Part shown: positions 50,382 to 58,477 of the stretch, one piece after another
Layout of the letters: every line of letters begins with the position of its first letter
Position numbering within the stretch: the stretch's first letter is position 1
Source of the DNA: Amorphus sp040750475
Lineage (GTDB): Bacteria > Pseudomonadota > Alphaproteobacteria > Rhizobiales > Amorphaceae
Direction of reading: 5' to 3'
DNA: 64,000 bases
Assembly: GCF_040750475.1 (NCBI RefSeq)
Contig: NZ_JABJVY010000018.1
Coordinates: 56,351 to 120,350, forward strand
The notes under the pieces: model-generated
What the model was told of the DNA's origin: nothing
Database searches by the model: none
Seen by the model: only the letters and a program-made list of their open reading frames with translations
Translations under genes and position numbers: made by a program

Positions 50382-50756
50382 GTGAGCAAGCGGAAACCGG
50401 AGAAGGTCTGTCACAGCGTCGTGGAGGCCAGCGAGCTGATCAAGCACCTGGCCAACCCCAACCGGCTCGCCTTGATCTGCTACCTGATGGAAGCGCCGCG
50501 CACGGTGACCGAGCTGGAGGAGGACCTCGGCATCCCCCAGCCGACTCTTTCGCAGCAGCTCACCCAGCTTCGCGAAGCCGGCATGATCGCCCGGCAGCGC
50601 CAGGCCCGCTCAGCCACCTATTGGATCAACGACGCCCGGGTTCTTCCCCTGGTCCAGGCACTGCGGCTGGTCTTCGCGGAACTCAAGGACATCCGCATGC
50701 AGGAGCGCGGCCCCATGGACGGCATGGTACCGGGCCTGCCGGATATGTTCGACTAG
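50382..50756 (+). CDS. ArsR/SmtB family transcriptional regulator
   Basis: A 124-residue winged-helix regulator: HLANPNRLALICYLMEAPRTVTELEEDLGIPQPTLSQQLTQLREAGMIARQRQAR. GTG at 50382 behind ggagaggagaggccg is preferred; an ATG at 50319 lacks a ribosome site. Two Cys residues stand out, one N-terminal (EKVCHSVVEAS) and one in LICYLM. The latter aligns with the first redox Cys of BigR/SqrR-type persulfide sensors, but the usual second C-terminal Cys is missing. Divergent from the SsuA-like/SsuD-like operon across an AT-rich 269-base promoter region (50113-50381), whose control it is likely to exert. Confidence 0.85.
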   Translation: MSKRKPEKVCHSVVEASELIKHLANPNRLALICYLMEAPRTVTELEEDLGIPQPTLSQQLTQLREAGMIARQRQARSATYWINDARVLPLVQALRLVFAELKDIRMQERGPMDGMVPGLPDMFD

Positions 50757-50960
50757 AGCCGTTCCGCTTTTCTCGGACTCGCGAAACGAGTCTAAGTTAT
50801 TGTTTCGACGGGTTTCCGGACGGCCAAACCGGCTTCCACTTGGGCTGGAAAACGCCTTGGAGCCCTTTCCGCTCGGACGGAAACATCCGAGCGGAAAGAG
50901 AGGGGCGCATATTCAATAGGTTGAGTATGTCCCGTTCGAATTGAAGCAATCCGAACGATG
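50757..50960. repeat. RIME-like element after the ArsR gene
   Basis: The longest clear member of the family. Bases 50758-50848 match 30428-30518 (CCGTTCCGCT-TTCTCGG-CTCGCG ... TCTAAGTTATTGT-TCGACG-GTTTCCGGACGGCCA). The hairpin CTTTCCGCTCGGA-CGGAAACA-TCCGAGCGGAAAG (50878-50901) matches 24550-24590, and ATTCAATAGGTTGAG-TATGTCCCGTTC matches 30532-30557. It separates two convergent genes. Confidence 0.75.
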
Positions 50961-50965
50961 GCTCC

Positions 50966-51871
50966 TCAAGGGACGGAAATCACCAGCTTTCCGGTCACAT
51001 GCTCTTCGGCGCTGAGCGCCTGCGCCTCGGCGGTTTGCGCCAGCGGGAACGTCTTTTCGACCTGCAGACGCAAGGCGCCCTCGGAATAGAGCCGTGCGGC
51101 CTCCGCTAGCGCGCGTTCCGGATGCTCCTGCTGCGTCGGCGAGAACAGCGCACCGTGTTCGGGGGCGGAAAAATCGACGAGAGACAGAACCCGCGCCGGA
51201 TTGCCGACAATGTCGATCAACTCCGAAACGAGGCCGGACCCGATCAGGTCGAGGGCCGCATCAACGCCCTGTGGAGCAAGCGCCTTCACGCGGTCCGCCA
51301 GCCCCGAGCCGTAGGTGGTCGGGATCGCGCCGAGTTCGCGGAGATAGTCGTGTTTCGGCTCGCTCGCCGTGCCGATGACCGTGGCGCCGCGACTGCGCGC
51401 GAACTGTATCGCGGTTGAGCCAACCCCGCCGGCGGCACCGGTGACCAGAACTGTCTCGCCCGATTTCACACCAAGCAGATCGAGACTGCGCGTCGCCGTC
51501 TCCACGACGACCGGAAGCCCGCCAGCCATCTCGAACGGCATGTCGTCCGGCTTATGAGCCCAACTCGTCAGAACGGCATATTCCGCCGTCGTCCTGGCAC
51601 CGAGCCCGAAGATGGCCTCCCCGATCGAGACGCCGGAGACGCCCTCCCCGATTTCGTCCACCACTCCGGCCGCCTCGAAACCCACGACATAAGGAAAGTC
51701 GAGCGGCATGATCTCGCGGAAAAACCCATCCCGTCGCTTCCAATCCGCAGGATTGACGCCGGCCGCCCGAACCGCGATCCGAACCTGCCCGGGACCGGCA
51801 TGCGGCTCGTCAACCTCCTCGACCTTGAGGACCTCCGGGCCGCCATACTCGCTGAATTGGACTGCTTTCAC
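50966..51871 (-). CDS. NADP-dependent quinone oxidoreductase-like MDR protein
   Basis: A 301-residue zinc-free medium-chain reductase. MKAVQFSEYGGPEVLKVEEV, AGVNPADWKRRDGF, and cofactor motif VLVTGAAGGVGSTAIQFARSRGATVIGTAS match quinone oxidoreductases. The zinc-site Cys residues of alcohol dehydrogenases are absent. Last gene of a minus-strand trio (NmrA-like, SDR, MDR) facing an HxlR regulator, an arrangement typical of quinone or electrophile response. Confidence 0.9.
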   Translation of the reverse strand: MKAVQFSEYGGPEVLKVEEVDEPHAGPGQVRIAVRAAGVNPADWKRRDGFFREIMPLDFPYVVGFEAAGVVDEIGEGVSGVSIGEAIFGLGARTTAEYAVLTSWAHKPDDMPFEMAGGLPVVVETATRSLDLLGVKSGETVLVTGAAGGVGSTAIQFARSRGATVIGTASEPKHDYLRELGAIPTTYGSGLADRVKALAPQGVDAALDLIGSGLVSELIDIVGNPARVLSLVDFSAPEHGALFSPTQQEHPERALAEAARLYSEGALRLQVEKTFPLAQTAEAQALSAEEHVTGKLVISVP

Positions 51872-51999
51872 GTTGGTTTCCTTTTCAATCTGTTCCGCAG
51901 GTCGCGGGAGGACAGAACAACGGCTCGGTGAAGGCGAAATATGCGGACGTTCGTCGATCGCTGGCGGGCGGCTTGACCTACCCCAAGACTAAACCGCAT

Positions 52000-52767
52000 T
52001 CATTTCGAATAGACGTTCAGCTTCTGTAGGGTCTTCAGCATCTCTTTCTTGTCTTGACTGATATAATCCTGGTCCGTCGCCGCGGGGTCGGCAGCAATCG
52101 CGACAGTCACCAGCCCGACTTCATCATTGGAGACCCACTCGGGATCGATCTTACGGCGCGCCCGGGTGATGACCGGCCCCAACACCTGCGCCGCGACGCG
52201 GTGCTGATCGCCAGCCTCGACGGAAAGAACGTGGCGCATCATCAAAAGTGCGGCTTGCTGCATGTTGATGATGGAGGCGCCGGGCACGGGCGCCACCGCG
52301 CTGCCACCGAGAATGAGCTGATAGCTGCCTGTTTGCGGCAGACGCGGGATCCAGGCGCGAGCCGTTGCGGCATGGGCGGTGGTCATATCGACGAAATAGC
52401 GCTGCCACTCCTCCTTGGAGATTTCCCAGAGAGGTTTGCCTTGCCACCAACCGCCGATCGAGGCGACGACATCCGTGACCGGTCCATAGTCGGCCGTTAT
52501 CCGTTCCGCAGTCGCTTGAGCCTCGTCGAAACCGGTATAGTCGCCGATCACGAAATTCAGCGTCTCGGTCGCGCCAAGATCGGACAGAACCTCGCGGAAC
52601 CGCTCGACCTTGCCTTCGGTCCGCGAGGGCACGACCACCTGCGCTCCGGTCTTCAGCCAGGCGCGGACAACCCCTTCGCCCACATCCCCTGTGCCGCCGG
52701 CAATGACCACCCGGCGATCGCTGAGATCAGGATAGGTTGCTTTCTGAAGGTCGATAATCTCGGTCAC
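52000..52767 (-). CDS. SDR family oxidoreductase
   Basis: A 255-residue short-chain dehydrogenase-like protein. Nucleotide site VVIAGGTGDVGEGVVRAWL, VTDVVASIGGWWQGK in place of the NNAG motif, SYQLILGGSAV with the Ser region. The catalytic YxxxK is not evident (MQQAALLMMRH at that place), so it may be a non-classical or inactive SDR. Start: GTG at 52767 behind ggagtatgtgac; a GTG at 52806 lacks a ribosome site. Confidence 0.8.
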   Translation of the reverse strand: MTEIIDLQKATYPDLSDRRVVIAGGTGDVGEGVVRAWLKTGAQVVVPSRTEGKVERFREVLSDLGATETLNFVIGDYTGFDEAQATAERITADYGPVTDVVASIGGWWQGKPLWEISKEEWQRYFVDMTTAHAATARAWIPRLPQTGSYQLILGGSAVAPVPGASIINMQQAALLMMRHVLSVEAGDQHRVAAQVLGPVITRARRKIDPEWVSNDEVGLVTVAIAADPAATDQDYISQDKKEMLKTLQKLNVYSK

Positions 52768-52833
52768 GTCACATACTCCAAACACGAATGGCGTGGCAGA
52801 GCCCACGCGACTGCACCTTTGAGACAGGTCGCG

Positions 52834-53754
52834 TCACAGGCCTTCGCTGCGCACATATTCGGCGACGGTCGTGGGTTTGATGTGCGGATACCGGCCGTTG
52901 GCGATCGACTGGAGCTTGGCCTTTCCCGACAGCATCGCGCGCCAGTACATCAGCGGCAACCAGGCGAACATATTGTCCGGCTCGGCCTGCCGGCGCCGTT
53001 CAAGCTCGTCGTCGAGATCGGCCAGGCTTCCCAGCCTGCTCACAGTCACGGATTTGCCCGACCCATCCTCATAGGCCTTCACGAGCCCATGAAAGTCGAG
53101 ACTTTCGCCGGCAACCTCGAACACGCCCGGCACCGAAGCCTCGTCGACGGCCACTTCCGCCGTGAAGCGGGCGGCGTCGGCGTAGGTCGTGAAATCCATC
53201 GCCGCGTTGCCGTCGCCCCACAGGAACGCACGCCCCTCGCCGAGATCGAACGCGCCGAGAAAGCCGAAAAGCACCTTGCGATCGAGGAAGGCGCCGATCT
53301 GAATCTGGACGACTTCGACGTCGCCGCACGTCTCATCGGCCGCGCGCGCAAAGGCCCGGCGGTCATCGGAATTGATGTTGTCGCCCTCGTCCAGGCCGAA
53401 GATGTTGTAGGAGAAGTTTGACGGGATGAACCGCCGCACCCCGGCCCTACATGCCGCCGCGAGCAGGCGAAGCTGCGCATCGACGATGATATCGGGACCA
53501 CCCTGGATCGCGGAGATCACGCAAAAGGCGCCGCTCACCGCCTCATCCAAAAGCCTCTCTTGATCCGGACGCGCCAAGTCGACTTCGACGATCTCCACAC
53601 CCTGCTCGCGCAGTGTCGCGACCTTCGCCATGCTTTCGGGACGGACAAGCACGCGCAGTCGCACGCCCGGCTTCTCCAGGAGGAGCCCCGCGATCAGGGA
53701 GCCCAGGTCACCCGTCGCACCCGCTAGCACAACGACCTTGCTTGCTTCGCTCAT
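52834..53754 (-). CDS. NmrA-like NAD(P)-binding protein
   Basis: A 306-residue atypical SDR of the NmrA/isoflavone-reductase-like family: VVVLAGATGDLGSLIAGLLLEK, VRPESMAKVATLREQGVEIVEVDL, FIPSNFSYNIFGLDEGDN, and a C-terminal helical part with ANGRYPHIKPTTVAEYV. ATG at 53754 follows gaggacgaac; another ATG at 53766 is only two bases from its ribosome site. First gene of the trio divergent from the HxlR regulator. It could reduce quinones or sense NADP. Confidence 0.87.
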   Translation of the reverse strand: MSEASKVVVLAGATGDLGSLIAGLLLEKPGVRLRVLVRPESMAKVATLREQGVEIVEVDLARPDQERLLDEAVSGAFCVISAIQGGPDIIVDAQLRLLAAACRAGVRRFIPSNFSYNIFGLDEGDNINSDDRRAFARAADETCGDVEVVQIQIGAFLDRKVLFGFLGAFDLGEGRAFLWGDGNAAMDFTTYADAARFTAEVAVDEASVPGVFEVAGESLDFHGLVKAYEDGSGKSVTVSRLGSLADLDDELERRRQAEPDNMFAWLPLMYWRAMLSGKAKLQSIANGRYPHIKPTTVAEYVRSEGL

Positions 53755-53901
53755 GTTCGTCCTCATATCCTCAACGGTTCGCAAGCTCGCGGGAGGCGGC
53801 AGAGACACCCGAATCCCGGCCAACGCGGCAACCATCCCCGATCGGGCGGTCGGTACCGTGAAGACGGAGTCCTTGGCGCCCGCGTTCCACTCCAGAACTT
53901 G

Positions 53902-53916
53902 GTTACCTTTCGTAAC
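53902..53916. promoter_or_regulatory. Candidate HxlR operator
   Basis: Inverted repeat GTTAC-CTTTC-GTAAC in the 226-base divergent promoter between the NmrA-like gene and the HxlR gene. GTTAC/GTAAC half-sites are typical of HxlR-family operators. Confidence 0.55.
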
Positions 53917-53980
53917 TCCCTATATCTATGAGGCTCTCGCCGAGCCCCGCAAGACGGCACACAACTGATACCGAGGTCAC

Positions 53981-54361
53981 ATGGAAGGAACCGAGCCCGC
54001 CATCCGCCACACAGCCGACTGCATGAAAGTCTCCCGCGTGCTGTCGCGCATCGCCGGGAAATGGAGCGTCCTCGTCATTATGCTGCTGCGTGCGCAGCCG
54101 CTCCGCTTCAGCGATCTGAAATACGGCATCGAGGGCATTTCGCAGCGGATGCTGACGCTCACGCTGCGCAATCTGGAGCGCGACGGGCTCGTCACCCGAA
54201 CGGTCACGCCGTCCATTCCACCCAGGGTGGATTACGAACTGACCGACTTGGGGCATTCCCTCGCCGAACCGATCCAGGCAGTCGGCGCGTGGGCGTTCCA
54301 CAATCTCGCTGAGATCGAAGCCGCCCAGACCCGTTATGACGCAAAGGCTCCGACACCCTGA
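53981..54361 (+). CDS. HxlR family transcriptional regulator
   Basis: A 126-residue winged-helix protein. HTADCMKVSRVLSRIAGKWSVLVIMLL is the HxlR N-terminus with Cys14, a residue used for redox or quinone sensing in QorR/YodB-type members. RFSDLKYGIEGISQRMLTLTLRNLERDGLVTRT is the recognition helix and wing. The annotated length is normal. It is divergent from the three oxidoreductase genes it probably controls. Confidence 0.92.
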   Translation: MEGTEPAIRHTADCMKVSRVLSRIAGKWSVLVIMLLRAQPLRFSDLKYGIEGISQRMLTLTLRNLERDGLVTRTVTPSIPPRVDYELTDLGHSLAEPIQAVGAWAFHNLAEIEAAQTRYDAKAPTP

Positions 54362-54414
54362 CGTGGGCTTTCGCAACCGGTCGGGATCGGGCCGGGCCGG
54401 GATACGTCAAGGGG

Positions 54415-54461
54415 CAGAGCGCCGAGCGAAAGCCGGAGGTCCGTTTTCGCCCGGCGCTCTG
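54415..54461. terminator. Hairpin between the HxlR gene and the monooxygenase remnant
   Basis: Long imperfect stem: CAGAGCGCCG (54415-54424) with CGGCGCTCTG (54452-54461), extended inward by GCGAAA / TTTTCGC. It lies between convergent units. Confidence 0.6.
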
Positions 54462-54466
54462 TCAGA

Positions 54467-54948
54467 TTATTCTGCGGCGGCGCGGTAGGTTTTGAACCGC
54501 GGCATAACCTCGTTCACAAATAGATCCAGCGAGCGCTTGGAGTCCTCATAGCTCAGCCCGCCATAGGCGAAGCGTCCGACGACATAGTTCAGCCCGCCGC
54601 CCTCTTCGATCTGGCGCTCGATCTCGGCCGCGACGGTTTCCAGCGTGCCGAAAATCAGATTTCCGGTTGCCGTGTAGCGTGAATCGTCGCCGCATCCGGG
54701 CTTCCGGACGTAATCCACATCGGCGGATGCGGCTTCTGGTAAGGCTCCACCTGCATCTCGATCTTGAAGAGCCGGTAGTAGTGGCCCTTGCCGTCGACGA
54801 GGGGCTGCATGAGGACTTCGTTCACCTCCTTCAGCATCTCATGGGACTCGAACGGGTTGATCCCCCAAAGAGCCACCTCGTAGGGCACGATTCCGCGCCC
54901 GACCGCGAACTCGAAGCGGCCATGGCTCAAATGGTCGACCTCCTGAAA
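54467..54948 (-). pseudogene. Remnant of a luciferase-family (LLM) flavin monooxygenase
   Basis: Two fragments in different frames read as parts of one LLM-class monooxygenase. The central part (54655 to about 54948) reads HLSHGRFEFAVGRGIVPYEVA ... KPHPPMWITSGSPDAATIHA. The C-terminal part (54467-54718) reads TATGNLIFGTLETVAAEIERQ ... RFAYGGLSYEDSKRSLDLF. The N-terminal third is missing (sequence before EVDHLSHG is unrelated), about 100 residues are lost between the fragments, and the frame shifts there. A functional member has about 340-370 residues. It borders the ortho-cleavage operon and may once have belonged to it. Confidence 0.75.
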
Positions 54949-55118
54949 AGTAGGCGCGCATCGCCGGCACGAGCACGGCTCGGACCGTCTCCCGAAGCCG
55001 TCGCCCCCAATGCCAGCACTCGAATGAGGTATCGAAGGATACTTGAACGAGCATTGAGCCGGCTCCCCGCACAGACATATTCGACAATAAAATGAGACTT
55101 AGAATCTGGAGGAAACCG

Positions 55119-55982
55119 ATGCGAAATATCACGATCGACAACATCACCGACGCCGTCATCAAGGCGATGTCGGACGACATTCCCGCGCGGAACCGCGAAA
55201 TCATGGAGGCCCTGATCCGGCACCTGCACGATTTCTGCAAGGAAGTGCACCTGACCTACGACGAGTGGATGGAAGCGGTGGAGTTCCTGCGCCGGGCGGG
55301 AGACATCTCCAGTGACGCGCGCAACGAATTCATCCTTCTGTCCGACATCGTCGGCATGGAAGTGCTCGTCGATATGATCGACAAGCAGCCCACCCATGGG
55401 GAAACGGTGCCAACGGTTCTGGGCCCGTTCTATCGCGACAACCCCCCGGTGCTCCCGAAGGGTGCGAGCATCATCCAGAAGGACTCCGAAGGTCAGGAAA
55501 CGCTCAAGGTGTCCGGTCAAATCCGCGACACGGACGGCAATCTGGTGCCCGGCGTGATGATCGACGTTTGGGAGGATGCTCCGAACGGCCTCTACGAGCA
55601 GCAGGACCCCGACCAGCCGGACTACAATCTGCGCGGCCGGTTCGAGACCGACAGCGACGGACGCTACGAGTTCGTCTGCATCCGGCCGATGCCCTACCCG
55701 ATCCCGTATGACGGCGCCGCGGGCGAGCTTCTCAACTATATGGGCCACCATCCGTGGCGCCCCGGCCATCTTCACTTCCTGATCCAGAAGGATGGCTACA
55801 AGACGCTGATCTCGCAGATCTATGACTCCGAAACGCAATATCTCGACAACGACTCCGTCTTCGCGGTGAAGAAAGACCTGATCGCCCAGCTCAAAAAGGC
55901 GCCGGAAGGCTCTGGCACCGACCTGGAGATGGAGTTCGACTTTGTGATCCGGTCCAACACATTGCTGCAAGCGGCGGAATAG
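55119..55982 (+). CDS. Intradiol ring-cleavage dioxygenase (catechol/hydroxyquinol 1,2-dioxygenase type)
   Basis: A 287-residue non-haem Fe(III) dioxygenase that opens a catechol-type ring between the hydroxyls to a muconate. N-terminal helical linker domain (EVHLTYDEWMEAVEFLRRAG), then the catalytic beta-sandwich. Iron ligands are visible: Tyr in NGLYEQQD, Tyr in RPMPYPIPYDG, and His-x-His in RPGHLHF. VLGPFYRDNPP and GRFETDSDGRYEF are typical. ATG at 55119 follows tggaggaaaccg. It heads the plus-strand operon with the cycloisomerase, alpha/beta hydrolase and LysR genes. Whether catechol, chlorocatechol or hydroxyquinol is the substrate is uncertain; its length and PYPIPYDG stretch resemble the hydroxyquinol/chlorocatechol group. 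Confidence 0.93.
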   Translation: MRNITIDNITDAVIKAMSDDIPARNREIMEALIRHLHDFCKEVHLTYDEWMEAVEFLRRAGDISSDARNEFILLSDIVGMEVLVDMIDKQPTHGETVPTVLGPFYRDNPPVLPKGASIIQKDSEGQETLKVSGQIRDTDGNLVPGVMIDVWEDAPNGLYEQQDPDQPDYNLRGRFETDSDGRYEFVCIRPMPYPIPYDGAAGELLNYMGHHPWRPGHLHFLIQKDGYKTLISQIYDSETQYLDNDSVFAVKKDLIAQLKKAPEGSGTDLEMEFDFVIRSNTLLQAAE

Positions 55983-55993
55983 ACTGCATTTCC

Positions 55994-56025
55994 AAAGCCC
56001 GGCCCGTTCTGGGCCGGGCCCTTTT
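55994..56025 (+). terminator. Terminator or attenuator after the dioxygenase gene
   Basis: GCCCGGCCC-GTTCT-GGGCCGGGC followed by CCCTTTTC, twelve bases after the dioxygenase stop and within the operon. Partial read-through would give more dioxygenase than cycloisomerase. Confidence 0.75.
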
Positions 56026-56049
56026 CAAATGTTTGACTGGATACTCGCG

Positions 56050-57225
56050 ATGAATGCCACCGACGCGACCGCAGCGGCTCGGACCATGACGCCTGCCACA
56101 TTCGATCAGGATCTCCAGATCCGCGACATCCAGTCCGTCATTTTGGATGTGCCGACGCGCCGTCGTCACAAGCTCGCCAATACCGAGATCTCGCACCAGA
56201 ATTACGTGCTGGTTTCGCTTCGGTTGGAAAATGGGGTTATCGGCTACGGCGAAGCTTCGACGCTTGGCGGGCCGCGCTGGGCGGAGGAAAGCGTCGAGTC
56301 GATCAGGTCCGTGATCGAGACCTATCTCGCGCCGGCGCTGGTCGGACGGTCCGCCCTTGCCTTCGAGGCCAACGCCAAGGCGATGAGTGCGGCCGCACAA
56401 CGCAACTTCGCCGCCAAGGCCGCGCTCGAAGCCGCCATGCTGGATGCGGCCGGAAAAACGTTGGACCTGCCGGCCACGGCGCTTCTCGGCGGAGAGGTGC
56501 GCACTCGTTTTCCGGTAATCTGGGCCCTGGCATCCGGGGATGCGGCGCAAGAAATCGAGGAAGCCCAGGCGAAAATCGCCGCCGGCGAATTCAACCGGTT
56601 CAAGATCAAGATCGGGTTCGACGAGCCGGCCCGCGACGTCGCTCGGCTGCAGGCTGTGCGCGCCGGGATCGGCGACGCGACGCTGGTCGTGGACATCAAT
56701 CAAGGCTGGTCCGAAGCTACCTGTTTGCGCTGGCTGCCTGCTCTGGAAGAGCTAGGCGTCGATCTGGTCGAGCAGCCGCTTCCCGCCGGACAATTGGAGG
56801 CGATGAGCCGCATTGCTCGCCGCACGCGCCTGCCGCTGATGCTGGACGAGGCAGTGTTCACCCCGGAAGAGGCCTTGCGCGGCGTGACCGCTGCGGCTGG
56901 ATCCGTTCTGTCGCTGAAGCTCGTCAAGGCCGGCGGGCCGTTTGCCACGCGGCGGATTGCCGGCATCGCTTCGGCCGGAGGCCTGGAGCTCTACGGCGGC
57001 TGCCTGCTGGAAAGCAGCATCGGCGCCGCCGCGCACCTTGCCTGTTTCGCAACGCTCCCGACGCTGGAATGGGGCACGGAGCATTTCGGCCCCAAAATCC
57101 TCGTCGACGATGTCGCGCTCGAAAGCCTGACCTTCCGTGACTACGAAGTCCATCTGCCCGACGGGCCTGGTCTCGGCGTCGAACCTGACCCGGAACGCGT
57201 TCGGGCATTCTCCAGGAAGAACTGA
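56050..57225 (+). CDS. Muconate cycloisomerase-type enolase superfamily enzyme
   Basis: A 391-residue enzyme that lactonises cis,cis-muconate. It has the enolase-superfamily N-terminal capping domain (IRDIQSVILDVPTRRRHKLA, GYGEASTLGGPRWAEES). The barrel carries the KxK motif (FKIKIG), metal ligands in VVDINQGW, LVEQPLP and LMLDEAVF, and the second catalytic Lys in SLKLVKAGG. GTEHFGPKILVDDV is the usual muconate cycloisomerase C-terminal segment. ATG at 56050 is taken; 56029 and 56086 are alternatives, and none has a strong ribosome site. Product of the preceding dioxygenase is its expected substrate. Confidence 0.92.
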   Translation: MNATDATAAARTMTPATFDQDLQIRDIQSVILDVPTRRRHKLANTEISHQNYVLVSLRLENGVIGYGEASTLGGPRWAEESVESIRSVIETYLAPALVGRSALAFEANAKAMSAAAQRNFAAKAALEAAMLDAAGKTLDLPATALLGGEVRTRFPVIWALASGDAAQEIEEAQAKIAAGEFNRFKIKIGFDEPARDVARLQAVRAGIGDATLVVDINQGWSEATCLRWLPALEELGVDLVEQPLPAGQLEAMSRIARRTRLPLMLDEAVFTPEEALRGVTAAAGSVLSLKLVKAGGPFATRRIAGIASAGGLELYGGCLLESSIGAAAHLACFATLPTLEWGTEHFGPKILVDDVALESLTFRDYEVHLPDGPGLGVEPDPERVRAFSRKN

Positions 57226-57230
57226 GGGTC

Positions 57231-57620
57231 ATGGCCGTGACCGACATGAGAAGCCAGCTGCAGCGCATGCAGGCGGCATGCGCCGACAAACCGCATCTCA
57301 GACGCCTCGGCGCGCTGTTCTCCGACACGGTGCTGCTGGAGATCGGAGACCAGGCTTTTTACCTGCATTTCCACCGCGGCGTGCTGGAGCGCATCGAGGA
57401 GGGCCCGAGCCGCAAGATACCGTGGCAATTTGCGTTGCGGACCGACGCGCAAGCGCTTGAGGAGTTTTGGAAGCCGCTGCCTAAACCCGGCTTTCATGAC
57501 ATTTTCGGGCTGGTGAAGATCGGCCGCGCCCGCATCGACGGCGACATCCTGCGGCTCGTCCGCAATCTCCGTTTCTTCAAGGAATTCATGGCACTCGGGC
57601 GGAGCGAAAGCGAACGATGA
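57231..57620 (+). CDS. Small SCP2-like protein, function unknown
   Basis: A 129-residue protein with no recognised catalytic motif. The order of strands and turns (LLEIGDQAFYLHFHRGVLERIEEG, then FALRTDAQALEEFWKPLPKPGFHDIFGLVKIGRARIDGDI) resembles SCP2 sterol-carrier-like domains, which bind hydrophobic ligands. It is cytoplasmic and has no signal or membrane segment. Starts five bases after the cycloisomerase stop codon and overlaps the hydrolase gene by four bases, so it is certainly translated with them. It occupies the operon place where muconolactone isomerase (CatC) is usual, but it does not look like CatC. Confidence 0.75.
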   Translation: MAVTDMRSQLQRMQAACADKPHLRRLGALFSDTVLLEIGDQAFYLHFHRGVLERIEEGPSRKIPWQFALRTDAQALEEFWKPLPKPGFHDIFGLVKIGRARIDGDILRLVRNLRFFKEFMALGRSESER

Positions 57621-58465
57621 CGGCGCGTATCGAGGCGATCACCGGGCGCTATCTCAACGTTTCGATCGAAGGCGTCGCACAGCGGATCTATTTCGAGGAA
57701 GCTGGCGAGGGCACGCCCGTGCTTTGCCTGCACACTGCCGGTGCCGACAATCGCCAATGGCGCTTTATCCTCAATGACGACACGTTCGTTCAAAATCACC
57801 GCTTCATCGCCTTCGACATGCCCTGGCACGGCAAATCCCTGCCGCCGGCAGGCTTCGAGACGGCGGAATACCTGCTGACCACCGAAACCTACATGCGGAC
57901 CGTACTGGCCGTCTGCGACGCGCTGGAGCTTGAAAAACCGATCCTTGCCGGCTGTTCGATGGGCGGGCGCATCGCGCTGCAACTGGCGCTACACCATCGC
58001 GACCGCTTTTCCGGCTTCATCGCCATTGAAGCGTCCGATTTTCAACCGGCCTGGTACGACATCGACTGGTTCCATCGGCCGGACGCCCACGGCGGCGAAA
58101 TGGGCGCAGCCCTGGTCTCCGCCAACATCGCGCCCCATGCGCCAAAAACGGAATGCTGGAACACCCAGTGGATGTTCATGCAGTCCGGCCCAGGCGTCTT
58201 TCGCGGCGACCTGAGTTTTTACACGAAGGACGATTCCCTGGTCGGCCGGCTCGGTGAAATCGATACGAAGAAAACGCCGATCCACATCCTGTGCGGCGAG
58301 TATGACCTGACCTGCACGCCGGAAGACGCCAAACGCACCGCCGATGCGATTCCCGGCGCCACGCTTGTGGTGATGGAAGAACTTGGGCATTTTCCAATGA
58401 GCGAACACCCTATGGCCTTCCGCCCCTATTTTGCCGATGCCTTGGCCAGAATGGAGAAGGCCTGA
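57617..58465 (+). CDS. Alpha/beta hydrolase, enol-lactonase-like
   Basis: A 282-residue alpha/beta hydrolase. Oxyanion segment LHTAGADNRQW, nucleophile Ser in AGCSMGGRIAL, acid in LCGEYDLTC, and catalytic His in ELGHFPMSEHP. In this operon it most likely hydrolyses the lactone formed after cycloisomerisation (3-oxoadipate enol-lactone or a dienelactone). The HTAG oxyanion hole instead of HGxG is unusual. Overlaps the preceding gene (ATGA). Confidence 0.87.
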   Translation: MTARIEAITGRYLNVSIEGVAQRIYFEEAGEGTPVLCLHTAGADNRQWRFILNDDTFVQNHRFIAFDMPWHGKSLPPAGFETAEYLLTTETYMRTVLAVCDALELEKPILAGCSMGGRIALQLALHHRDRFSGFIAIEASDFQPAWYDIDWFHRPDAHGGEMGAALVSANIAPHAPKTECWNTQWMFMQSGPGVFRGDLSFYTKDDSLVGRLGEIDTKKTPIHILCGEYDLTCTPEDAKRTADAIPGATLVVMEELGHFPMSEHPMAFRPYFADALARMEKA

Positions 58466-58477
58466 TGCCCGGATCAT

